A DNA stretch of 64,000 nucleotides, taken from Apoderus coryli (Eukaryota > Arthropoda > Insecta > Coleoptera > Attelabidae). The translations under genes were made by a program, and so were the position numbers. Under the pieces are notes generated by a model. It ran no database searches. It was not told the DNA's origin and was given only the letters and a program-made list of their open reading frames with translations. Numbering within the stretch: position 1 is the first letter of the stretch; each line of letters begins with the position of its first letter. Positions 1 to 10,403 of this stretch are shown here, one piece after another. The stretch spans positions 4,206,760 to 4,270,759 of the forward strand of contig OU452205.1 of the NCBI GenBank assembly GCA_911728435.2, written 5' to 3'.

Positions 1-59
1 GTTAAACAATTCTTTTCGCAATTCTACCTTACTCCTAATGATGTAATACTTTCAAAAAT

Positions 60-192
60 ACAATTTCTCTACAAATTTTGCACACTGATGATGAAGCTAG
101 TGAGCTTCGAAACATGTTTGGTAGTTTAATCGACCTAACACATTAAGTGTAGTGTATTAAATTGATTTCGTGGAGTTTGACGTTTTATTTCC
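60..192 (+). repeat. Hammerhead-like core with Penelope-type tail (solo copy)
   Basis: A CTGATGA core begins at 85, followed by a hairpin (GAAGC / GCTTC around a 6-nt loop, with one extra T before it), then GAAACATGT from 109. A tail of about 80 nt ends in TTTTATTTCC near 192. The same core and tail recur almost letter for letter in the palindrome at 52192-52534. This resembles the small hammerhead ribozymes carried by Penelope-like retroelements. Stem I is only CA/TG here, so this copy may be inactive. No reverse transcriptase lies beside it. Confidence 0.6.
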
Positions 193-879
193 ATTATAAT
201 TTCTAATTTCTAAAAAAACTACTTGCTTATTACCAAATGTAACAAAACTGTATATTTGTTGGAAATGCATTCTACTCTCAGTTACAACAAAGTATATTAT
301 TCAAACAAATTTCTACATCTAAATCTTTTTATCGATATATTTATGTATAACAAGAATAATAATTATAGATCATAACATAACCATTATGTTTTTCAATAAA
401 CCGTTTTATTATTTCATATTATAATAAACAAATTGGTGTTCATAAAACCTTTAAACCCAGACGATCATTTATAATTTTTATAGAGAAAATAATGAGCATC
501 ATCATTCAGGTCGAGGGGCAATAAAATTTTATCACCAACGTAAGTATAAAATTAAGTGACAATCAGTATTTGTCATAAATCTGGGAAGTAACTAAATATG
601 AAATCATCAGGTTACTGCGCGCGTTATCGAAGGTACATAAACCTTTACTTGCGTGTTTACCATCTTTTACACAAATTAGTGAAGAATATTGATGAACAGC
701 TGTTAAAATTTGGCATGGTGGCACGAATCGTACCACATACAAAAGTATAACTTTTTGAATTTGGGAATTCTTAAGGTTTCGGGACCAGTGTACTAAAAAC
801 ATTCTTTAAAGGTAAGAAGTAAATAAACATAAACATACATTTTTTAATATAATGTTCTGAGTTTGCTACTCTTTGTGGA
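193..879. other. AT-rich stretch without recognised gene
   Basis: I see no domain, splice-bounded exon or repeat boundary that I can name. A 79-codon open frame on the - strand (563-802) carries no motif I recognise. Confidence 0.5.
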
Positions 880-1165
880 ATAAAACATCATTCACGGGAT
901 ATCATAGAAACCTGCATCCTTTTGAGGTAATTTTCAATGACTTATCTTCCCATAACTTGGTAGAGGTTCGTTTTCAAACCATCAAAAGTTAGATCATTGT
1001 TTTCATAAGCTCAACCATTTGCATAACTAACCCCAAAATAAACTGGACAGCGGCGACAACTAGCACGCTCTTGGTGGCCAACCCACATTACCAAAAGTCA
1101 ACCTACGCATCCGGGAAATTTCTAGTGCAAAAATGCCAACGTGTGAATTCTGACACCGTCTGTTG
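880..1165 (-). pseudogene. Tc1/mariner-like transposase, 3' fragment
   Basis: Read on the - strand, the stretch 1025-1160 gives pieces matching the C-terminal half of an insect Tc1/mariner-like transposase: an IHTLAFLH segment and FPGC, then DNA resembling a GNVGWPPR-S-CDLSPLD-LWG run (the third catalytic D block), spread over shifted frames. Several stops and frameshifts interrupt it, so it cannot make protein. It lies immediately upstream of the Crypton remnant and has no connection to it that I can see. The family assignment rests on remembered family motifs; a profile search against Tc1/mariner DDE domains would settle it. Confidence 0.6.
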
Positions 1166-1268
1166 AAAGCATGTATCTTCAACATCTACACATCTTCAAT
1201 TACAGGCATGTGCCCGTAGCGATCAGAATTGACGGTTGCGGATATGTGTTACTGACAACTGTTTAAAA

Positions 1269-2434
1269 ATGTCGCGAAGATTTGGTATTGCATCTAACGA
1301 TGCAATTAATGATATTATATCTAATAATATACCAAAAAATACAATCAAATCAAAAAAATATGTATGGAAAATATTGCTCGAGTTTTGTGCGACCAGAGAA
1401 TACGAACTGAATGCTGAAACGAGTTTGCATAATTTGGCTAATATATTAAAAGATTATGCGGTAAATATGAGAAAAGCTGACGGAACTGAATATAAAGAAG
1501 GAACTGTAAAAACAATTTGGAATACTACGAGTAGGCTACTCCAGGAAAAATACTTCAATGGCTTCAAAATTGTATTCGACCCGTTTACCAGTGTGATATT
1601 CAAAAATACGCGAGATGCAAGAAATGCAAAACGTAAAAGATTACAGCAGGATCCAAACAACCGAAAATGCAGTTCATCAAATTTGAGTTCAAGTGATTTG
1701 GCTAGAATCATTGGATTATGGGATGAATGTACACCAGAAGGTTTACAAATTTTTTTTACCATATTGTAGCTGTTGAGTTAGCTTGGCGAGGTGGTGAACC
1801 AGCTGATTGCCTTATAGATTATTTCACGATTGAGAAAAATAATGATGGAACGCCAACCAACAGAATTGAATACAATCCAATATTCAGTAAAACATGCCAA
1901 GGAGGATCGAAAAGATGTACAAATCATAAGTGGCTTGTTCCAAATATTGCAAACGAAAGTGCATGCTCTGTTCGGTTATTCCATAAATTATTGTCCAAAA
2001 GGGGGAAAACTATTACTTCCAGTCGCCTATTCTTGAGACCAAATCGTTTCTGGAAATCCGAAAGTGACACATGGTTTGACAATATACCGGTAGGCAAGAA
2101 CACAATTAATACGTGGACCAAATCGTCTGCACAAGCTATTGGTTTGGACACGAAGTGTAAAAAGATATCCAATCATTCGAACAGATCAACTGCAGTTAGC
2201 CATTTGGCAAGTAAAGGAATTCCTGAACAGCAATTAATAAAAATAACAGGACATAGCAGCTCTGATTCAATTAAACCGTACTTGAATATTAACCAAGAAC
2301 GCCATGGTGAAATAATCAACACCATGCGAGGAATTTCTTCAACAGTGGAAATTAACAATCCGTCAATTTCAGCAAACTTTTCTTCCAATTTAACATTTAC
2401 CAATTGTATTTTTCACAACTTTAGTTTTAAATAA
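1269..2434 (+). pseudogene. Crypton-type tyrosine recombinase (copy 1)
   Basis: Starts MSRRFG at 1269 and runs about 165 codons in one frame to the T-run near 1750, where a one-base shift moves the reading to a second frame that continues to the stop at 2434. The joined product would be about 385 aa. The second part shows the tyrosine-recombinase signature: the first Arg in LAWRGGE, HxxR in HSNRSTAVSHL, a His in ITGHSS, and the nucleophile-type Tyr in KPYLNI. Crypton recombinases, and the host proteins derived from them that carry a DUF3504-type domain, share this layout; no reverse transcriptase is present. All catalytic positions survive; only the frameshift disables it. A second copy lies inverted at 43894-44957, and a more diverged scrap at 48342. 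Confidence 0.8.
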
Positions 2435-2543
2435 AAATGAATAATATTTGTTTGATTAAAACTAATCCATTTTGTATTGAAAATTATTTAACGTCAGATT
2501 GACAAACAAATTTTTGATATCTACAATGTAAAAAATTATCTTA

Positions 2544-2690
2544 TCGAATACTCCTCGGGCCTTGATAAATACTCAAAATTTTGTCATAGAGAATCCTTCA
2601 AGCGAGTTGCTCAAGGATAACGCTCAAGCAACACGCTTTCGGCATTCTCTATGACAAAATTTTCTCGGTATTATCAAGACCCCAGGGGTA
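2544..2690. repeat. Hairpin in the Crypton 3' flank
   Basis: An inverted repeat (about 40-bp arms, for example ATTTTGTCATAGAGAAT at 2578 and its complement near 2645) follows the Crypton gene. The same hairpin flanks copy 2 at 43630-43800, so it belongs to the element and not to the host. In both copies one outer border reads CTCGGGCCTTGATAAATACT or its complement. Confidence 0.65.
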
Positions 2691-2699
2691 TTACTACTG

Positions 2700-3839
2700 A
2701 TAAGCTTCCATGCTTTTTGATAATGCAGCTTATACAGGGTGTCCCAAATTTGATGGTTTTGCTAAAAAAGCTTTTAATACATACGGCGAATGGGAATACA
2801 AAGGCCTAATTAGATAGTTCCATCAAAAATTGTGTATGTACCTCATTGTAATGGTTTTGTCATATGTGTAATTCGATGAACTGTATCTAGACTAAACTGG
2901 GGATCTCAACTTGATTGAGAACTCAAGCATCATCTAAACCTTAGCAAAGTGCAAAACTTTTATAAAATCTAGACCCCTCACGGGTTTCGCGTTTATTGGG
3001 ATTGATAGTACCTTAGATTAACAATTTAGGTGGTTGCATGGTGCACCACTGCAGTATGGCGAAGAAGCATAATAGTGTTGTTGTTTTTATGTCCTACAGC
3101 CAATAAAGAAGATGTGATCTGTATGTCCGACGGTGGATTAGAGTGTCAGGAGTTGAGCACGGCTTAAACTGGTTGGTTTACAGCAATTCACACAGCCACA
3201 CCAGAGTGCCAAACACTATAACGATTAGAGCAAACTTTTTACAGTATTCTTCGCTTACTTTTTATTTAACAAATGCAGTTAAACCCCATAATAATATTTG
3301 AGATTTAGAGAGACGCCACTGCAGTTGTACGTCTGCGATAACGGCATAGGATCCGAGAGCACCGAATCGTAAGAGCCACAAAGAGGACCGGAACGCTAAT
3401 GTCCAATGACGGGCTAATCACCGGCTCGGATGTACGTTCTTTATTTGTGCCATCTGGACCAAAAAAGTACCATATATATTCAGCGGCATCGTTATAAGTA
3501 GTTTCTCTTGTCTAGTAGATACAACTGTGTGGTCAGTTTTGATTTTTCAAAACAGCCATTGTGAATGATTTTAGAAAAACTGAATTTGATTTAATGTTTG
3601 TTGTTTTTTAGGATAACAAAACTAAAATCTGATAAAATCGTTAAATATACAGGGTGGGCAACTACATACGGAAATAATAAAATTTGTAAAATATTTTAAT
3701 GTTCGTGTATAGTGTATCCAAAGTCATGTAAAATATATAAATTTAACGATTTTACCGGGGCTATCCGTTTCGTTTTTACATTATAAAAAGGCATCCGCGT
3801 TTTTTGAGACATTTCTCCCTCGTATAAAAATCTAGGACT
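2700..3839. other. Non-coding stretch with TACAGGGTG motifs
   Basis: Holds two terminal-type motifs, TACAGGGTGTCCC near 2733 and TACAGGGTGGGC near 3647. They point in the same direction, so they do not bound one element. No coding signal is recognised between them. Confidence 0.5.
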
Positions 3840-4905
3840 TTATTTGGATGATCAGCTTCGTTTCACGGAACATGTCTCAAAATGTACTACAAAGTCATAC
3901 GCCGCTCTTAAAATGTTGTATCCTCATAGGCATATTTTATCAGTGGGGCTCAAACTTAAGTTAACGGATTGTTTAGTTCTTAGTAGTTTTAACTACTGTG
4001 ACATTATCTATGGTCCTTGCCTTTATAAGGTTGACCAGGATCGCGTTCAGAGAGTTCAAAAGTCGTGCTTGATGTATGTTTATGGTATTAGGAAGTATCA
4101 ACCTGTTAGTCATAAACTGCATTCTGCTGTATGGTTATCTATGGAAAAGAGAAGATTGTTGCATGCGGCTGTTTTCTATCATTCAGTTTTGGTTTACAAA
4201 CATCCTCCCTACTTACTTGACAGAATAACTTTCAGAGCCAATGTACATAACCTAAATCTCAGGTATAGGGGACTTCTATCCCCACCACTACATAGAACAG
4301 TACTGTTCAAAAGGTTTTTTACATACAGGATTTTTCATATATACAATAAAATTCCTTCCGTTTTTTAATGTCTTAAGGTCTCATCTTTTAAGCTTCAGTT
4401 CCGCAAACATTTGCTGCGTGCATCACTACAGCCTTAACTTTTTTTATTTTTCCTAGTCTCTTCTCGATTTCCCGATTATTGGTGCCAATTCAATTTAATG
4501 AAATTCAATTCAATTTCACTACCTTTAATTAAGTATTATGATTTTAATTGATTTGATTTATTTATTTATTATTTAATTTAATTAATTTTTATAAATTTGT
4601 AAAGTTAGTTTTAAGTACTCTTTTTTTTTCTGTAGATTACGTCTACTCTCATAATTATATAAATATATGCATAATATATTTTTCTATTTCAAGGGAGGTA
4701 TGTTGGTTTTGTCGTAGCAGGATTAAAATTTGATATCAGTTTTTACTGCCTTTTTAATCCTTTTTGCAGTTTTTGGTATTTCTAATCATTTTTTACGTAC
4801 GTAGAATATGTGTTTTTGTTTTTTTCTTTTTTTTATATATCTTTTTATGTATCCTAAGTTTTTTTTATGTAAATGAACTGCAAATAAACGTATTATTATT
4901 ATATA
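3840..4905 (+). pseudogene. Non-LTR retrotransposon, C-terminal remnant (LINE family A)
   Basis: An open frame from 3844 to 4368 (174 codons) encodes the region after the reverse-transcriptase palm in Jockey/CR1-group elements. It includes SFNYCDIIYGPC, RVQRVQKSC and a terminal LRYRGLLSPPLHRT segment. The polymerase and endonuclease parts are missing, as usual for 5'-truncated insertions. The 3' UTR runs to a short TAT-rich tail (AATAAACGTATTATTATTAT) near 4900. The same C-terminus recurs at 47220-47450 and, more distantly, at 53363-53900, so this is one family with at least three insertions here. The clade is my inference. Confidence 0.8.
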
Positions 4906-5637
4906 AAACTGTGGTTTTCAAAAAAAATCGCCTGTGAGAGTATGAATAACCCACGCGTGGCCACTGATCTCAAAACGCTCACTACTTTGTGAATAATAAT
5001 AATTGTTGTTGGTGCTCATGCCTATATTTTCATGATTTTTTGTTGTTTTCATCTGAAACCAGTAATTGATGTTATTGAGTTGTGTTAAATAAGTTAAGAA
5101 ATATTGCCTCATGTTGTAGGTATATAATATTAAACGTATTTTGATAATTACTACTAGTAATTTGTTGCTTACATAACTAATACAGTCTTAAAAGAAAAAC
5201 AAAAAAAAAACTATATAGAGGTCAATTTAATTAGCAAATGTAATATAGAATAACAACTATGATAAAAAATAGGTTTGTTAATTTTAATTTAAACGGTATG
5301 CACCATGACCGTATTCAGGAAAAAGCCCAAACCCTTCGAAACCAAAATGCAAAAAACTTTTTTACTTGATGTCAGGTTTAGAATGAATTTTGATGAGTCA
5401 GCAAGCAAAAGCAAAGCACTTAAATGCCTGCCTGTGTCGGTCAGTTGTCTTTCTCCGACTACGACTGACCACAATTCACTGTTCTGTGGTTCTTATTGCA
5501 TTCACACAACCATCGTTAACATTTCAGGAGCCATCGCAGATCAGGCCAGCAGGACTGGGACTATATCCTGAAGGTCTATCTATCATCTGTTCTCTCGTCC
5601 CTTATTTGCCATCGATAATAATTGTCTATGTATTTAT
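4906..5637. other. No recognised gene
   Basis: AT-rich DNA up to 5280, then a slightly more GC-rich patch at 5290-5600 with overlapping open frames of 83-88 codons on the + strand. I recognise no domain in any of them and there is no splice or repeat context. Confidence 0.45.
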
Positions 5638-7380
5638 ATAATAATAATAATATCTTTATTAGTCTTTCAAAAGTACATAGATTCTGTACATAGACTCGTC
5701 AAAATACAAAACACAAAAAACATTGAGCATAAATTAAAAATTAAACTGAAAATATAAATAAAAATACAAATACATATTTATACAAATAGAACAAACTCTT
5801 GACACAGCTTAACAACACTATACTGAGGTGGTAAATTCCTGTAGGCTGTAGAACGCACCGTTTGTAAGAAACTCTTTTAATAAATTTTTGAAAATGCTCA
5901 TATTTGCACAGTTTGTTATCTTTGAGGGAAGAAGATTGAAATAAAAGTATCCTGAGTACAGAGGCGAGTTTTTATAAAACTCGTGTTTGGGTCGAGGTAG
6001 ATATAAGAGATCCCTCCCTCGAGTAGGATAGCGATGACCATCTCCCCGTCTTCGAGCCTGATTCTTATTTTAAAATATGGGACAAAGCGTTGTATATAAG
6101 TAAATACATGGAACAGTGAGGATGTTGTACTTCCTAAAAGTACATTTACAAGTCCCTCTGTATGGAATGTTGAATATATATCGAATTGCTCTTTTTTGTA
6201 ATATGAACACTCTGTCCACCTCCGCAGATCTACCCCAAAGCGCTATATTGTCCGCGATAGACGAATATATAAGAGCATAATATACAGAAATGAGGGAATG
6301 CTTGGCCATATATGTTTTTAGAGAAAGCAGCACATATACTTCTAGAAAGTCTGCTACATAGATTGTCAACATGACCAATTCAACTCAACCCCGGATCAAC
6401 ATACACACCCAACAACTTAGCAGATTCTGCCCAATGTAAAACAAGTGCATCAATACATAAATTGAAAGGCAGTGGATTTTTATATTTATTAAAATGAAAA
6501 GCAACAGTCTTGCTATAATTGATCATCAGTCTATTTTTATGACACCACGACTGAAATTCCTCTAGAGTTACGTTGGTTTTATATTCTAAGAGCTCAGGAT
6601 CTTTATCGTATATTAGAATGGTGGTGTCATCAGCGTACATATACACGGTACCATGTGAAATGCTCGTGGGAAGGTCGTTAATGTACAGTAGGAAAAGCAG
6701 CGGTCCAAGTATACTCCCCTGAGGCGTACCCAAATCAATTTCTTGAGATTCCGATCTATATGAATCAATCTTTACCGCCATCCTTCTATGAGTTAAATAA
6801 TAGTCAATCCACCTATTTATAGGCCCACGCAAACCCAGCTGATCTATCTTTCTACACAAGAAATCCTTATCCACCACATCAAACGCACTCGTCAGATCAA
6901 ACAACACACCCACCGCATAGTGCCCGCTATCAGTTAAATCGTGTACCTATCTGCTGTACAAACTCATAAGTACACGTTTCTCTTGAAAAACCTGGCCGAA
7001 AACCATGTTGACACTTACTTATGATTTTAGTGGAGCCCAGGAACCCAAAAATTGTATTCGAGACAATCTTTTCCATGACCTTAGAAAAGACACTCAAAAG
7101 CGATATCGGTCTGTAATTCTCAATAGAAGTTTTATCTCCTTTTTTAAATATTGGAACAACGATGGCATGTTTCAGCTGTTCCGGGAATATACCACTTTGA
7201 ACTGACATATTTGTCAGCTCAGCTATGATTGGAGACAAAATATGAACTGAGTTTTTGAGAACTTTAACCGGGATATTACCTATGCCTGTAGATTTCTTAT
7301 TTGGCATGGTTTTGATTATTTTTGATACTTCGTGATCCGTTACAGGACTAAAAAACATGCTCTGACAATTCACCGTGCAC
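5638..7380 (-). pseudogene. Non-LTR retrotransposon reverse transcriptase (LINE family B)
   Basis: Three - strand frames in succession (7373-6930, 6913-6380, 6378-6070) encode a reverse transcriptase: MPNKKSTGIGNIPVKVL, the NYRPISLLSVFSK block, a GVLFDLTSAFD motif (palm motif A), GTPQGSILGPLLF (motif B) and MYADDTTIL (motif C with the catalytic YADD). A thumb region follows. Stops or shifts near 6920 and 6379 break it, and the endonuclease domain is absent. The 3' end carries an ATT repeat (5638-5655 on the + strand), typical of target-primed insertion tails. Assigned to the Jockey/CR1/L2 group from motif wording; exact clade uncertain. Confidence 0.85.
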
Positions 7381-9070
7381 TGAACTCACATAATATCAGC
7401 GAAATGTGATTTTAATTTATTTTTAACAACAGTCGAGAAGAATGTACAAAAAAGATACTTAGGAGAAACGAATTAGTACGATAATCTCGCGCTATTTCAG
7501 AATTACGGACCCTTAGTGTTACGTGGCAAGAGTTTTAAATGTAACAATAGTCGATCATCCCTACTGATGAGAAGAGGAAAGTTTGAAAGCAGATTTGAGA
7601 CACACTCCGAAAATGGTTTGATCATTTTTGATTTAACTAACTGACCAATTAGTTGTCTTAAGTAACTAGTTTGTTTTGTTTTGATCAGATGCAGATACGT
7701 GGTATTTGTCATTGTTATTGTGTATTTATTATTATTTGCTCTTTAACTTTAGAATAAATTGAACTGTGACTGTTTTTACATTAAGTTCTCTACCATATTT
7801 TTCAATTTGTTGAATGTTCGCCACCGTTAATTCTAGATACGGCCATGGTATATCCACAAAATTAATTAAAGCGGTTTTACCTTTATTACGCATTGTTTTT
7901 TTCTGTTCAACTATATGATGTATTGACTTAAAAGATTTACACTGTTTTGGTTTGTTATTTTTTCGTGTAGACAAAATATGGCCGCTCAAGGAAAAAGGCA
8001 CCCTATTATTTACCGAAATGGTTATTTTGAAATGTGTGATTAAATATATGTAACAAAGGAAAGTTTTTCTGAAGAAATTTTAAGTGCGGTTTGTCTTTTC
8101 TATTACAATTTGTCACCTTCTTCTTGTTCTTCTTCATGGAAAACCGACAACACAATCATCAGTAAAAGTCAATATTGAAATAGATGCTTATGAAATAATT
8201 TCTATGAATATTTTAAGAAAAATAATATTTCCAAGGATATATTGAAGCACGTACAACAAATTAATTTAGGTTATTCTTTAATTAGATGTATTTTTATCAT
8301 TATATCTCTGCTTTGGCCCATAAAACATTTGAATACAGGGTGGATTCAATTCGAGCCTCATCATTGAGGTCTCAAAACTCAACCATTTGTCGGTTCGCAA
8401 ATTGTAAGATTGGTTCCGGAGAAATTTTTGTAAATCGTATTATTTTTCCTGGCTCCATTTACAAACGAATTTGAAAATAAACTACACATTCATATTGTGA
8501 CTTTTTTCGCTCTATCCAATAATGTAAAAACTTTTGGCATCCGACGTTTCATCTTCAAACAGCCTTCATCAACTTTGTTTTTTTTAATACGGATCTGTTT
8601 CTTAAATATTGGAATTTCAAAGCGTTTCCTATTATGAATCCAGGGATCTATAACACATTTTGTTTATTACGACGTTTCGTGGTTTTATGCCCAACAGCAG
8701 GAAGTTTTCAGATACGACCTTGCATTTCTAAGAATTTTGTAAGAAATATCCAAGGGAAGCTATGAATTTTTACTTATAATTGACTAGTTCAACAAACAAC
8801 ACATAATGTAATAGTTAACAATAAGAAAGAATAAAACGTGATAGCTCTTATTCACTCGAATCGTCAACGAAAATGATTAGAAATATACAGGGTATTTCAT
8901 TTGAGATAAGATATTCTAATCTAATCTGAGAACCTAGCATACCTAGTATTTTTCACAATTAAATTCGAAAATAAATCAGCTAAATGAAATCCAGAAGCAG
9001 TTTTGACAAAACTGGTATCGTTTGGTAAACCTTGCAATTTAAGTAAAATAAAAATTAAACGAAAACGATC
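7381..9070. other. No recognised gene; two weak hammerhead-like motifs
   Basis: Two short - strand open frames (7712-7503 and 8001-7732, 69 and 89 codons) carry no domain I recognise. At 8535-8576, - strand, TTGATGA - AGGCTGTTTGAAGAT - GAAACGTC resembles a decayed hammerhead core with C3 changed to T; another degenerate one is near 8670. Short TACAGGGT-type motifs occur at 8334 and 8886. Confidence 0.4.
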
Positions 9071-9072
9071 TA

Positions 9073-10403
9073 CGAGGTCTGTTCAAAAAGTACCCGGAAT
9101 TCTCATTTTTCTAAAAAAATATTTATTTATTCGTCTACATCTATATGGTCCCCTTCAAAGTAATCCCCCCTAGATATAATACACTTATGCCAGCGTTTTT
9201 TCCAGTCTTCGAAACACCCTTGATAGTCACTTTTTGTAATGCTCTGTAGCACTCTCAGCGATTCTGCCTTTATCTCTTCAATCGATGAAAAACGGTGTCC
9301 TTTCATGGGTCTCTTCAACTTTGGGAACAGGAAAAAATCACACGGAGCGATATCTGGTGAATAAGGAGGTTGGGGCATGATTAAAGTCTTGTTTTTAGCC
9401 AAAAACTCACGAATAAGCAACGATGAATGAGCAGGTGCGTTATCGTGGTGCAAAACCCATGAATTGTTTTTCCATAAATCGGGGCGTTTTTTTCGAATTG
9501 CTTCACGCAAACGTCGCATTACTTCAAGGTAATACTCCTTATTGACGGTTTGACCTTTTGGCAAGAATTCTTTATGCACTATGCCATTATAATCGAAGAA
9601 AACAGTAAGCAAAACCTTGACATTTGATCGAACTTGACGTGCTTTTTTCACTCTTGGTGACGTTGAGTGCTTCCACGTGGACGATTGTGCTTTTGTTTCG
9701 ACATCATAACCGTACACCCATGTTTCATCACCAGTTATGACCCTTTGAAGTAAATTTGGATCGTCGTTGACGTCGCTTAACAGCTCCTGAGCGATGGTAA
9801 TGCGTTTGTTTTTTTGATCAAAATTCAGCAGTTTTGAAACGAATTTTGCTGCCACTCGTTTCATGCCCAAAACCTTTGAAAAAATATGATGGCATGAGCC
9901 AACTGATATGCCAACTTCATCAGCAACTTCTCTAATTGTGATTCGGCGATCATCGATAATCATTTTTTCCACTTTTCCCACATTTTCATCGATTATTGAC
10001 GTGCTGGGTCGACCGGAGCGTTCGTCGTCTTCAGCGTCTTCGCGGCCATCTTGGAAACGCTTATACCACTCGTAAACACTTGTTTTTTTCATAGCAGACT
10101 CACCGTAGGCTCTCTGTAACATTTCGCACACTTGGTTACACTTTATTTCATTTTTCACGCAAAATTTAATATAAATTCTTTGACTCTTCAATTCTTCCAT
10201 TGTTTAAACTAACAAAAATCGCCGAGCTCAAAAAAACACGTCTACACCAGCCGCTACAAGACAGAATGTAAACAATGAATACAGCTGAAAATTTCACCAT
10301 ACATTAGGGACATGTGTACCAACACAATAAAAAAAAATTTGACCACCGGACTCTCCAGACGCGCGCAATTCAAAAATTCCGGGAACTTTTTGAACAGACC
10401 TCG
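9073..10403 (-). mobile_element. Complete mariner-family element
   Basis: A 1331-bp element bounded by inverted repeats that start CGAGGTCTGTTCAAAAAGTA on the left and read as the near-perfect complement on the right (28-30 bp, one or two mismatches). Each is flanked by TA (9071-9072 and 10404-10405), the mariner target-site duplication. Length, TIR size and a single uninterrupted transposase are what is expected of a full-length mariner. The ends are so well matched that a recent insertion is likely. Confidence 0.92.
9127..10200 (-). CDS. Mariner transposase, full length
   Basis: 357 codons without interruption, within the usual 340-360 aa of mariner transposases. The N-terminal third holds the paired helix-turn-helix DNA-binding region with the linker SGRPSTSI and a REVADEVGIS second helix. 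The DDE/D catalytic core is complete: GDETWVYGYD (first D), LHHDNAPAHSS (second D) and PPYSPDIAPCDFFLFPKLK (third D, about 34 residues after the second, the DD34D spacing of true mariners). Start chosen at the first ATG, just inside the right TIR; the stop lies 54 bp from the left end. It would cut and paste the surrounding element at TA sites. All key residues are visible, so activity is possible but untested. Confidence 0.92.
   Translation of the reverse strand: MEELKSQRIYIKFCVKNEIKCNQVCEMLQRAYGESAMKKTSVYEWYKRFQDGREDAEDDERSGRPSTSIIDENVGKVEKMIIDDRRITIREVADEVGISVGSCHHIFSKVLGMKRVAAKFVSKLLNFDQKNKRITIAQELLSDVNDDPNLLQRVITGDETWVYGYDVETKAQSSTWKHSTSPRVKKARQVRSNVKVLLTVFFDYNGIVHKEFLPKGQTVNKEYYLEVMRRLREAIRKKRPDLWKNNSWVLHHDNAPAHSSLLIREFLAKNKTLIMPQPPYSPDIAPCDFFLFPKLKRPMKGHRFSSIEEIKAESLRVLQSITKSDYQGCFEDWKKRWHKCIISRGDYFEGDHIDVDE

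Noticed and set aside
5305..5571. 88-codon + strand frame
   Set aside because: Overlapping frames in two phases and one on the other strand; no domain or context.
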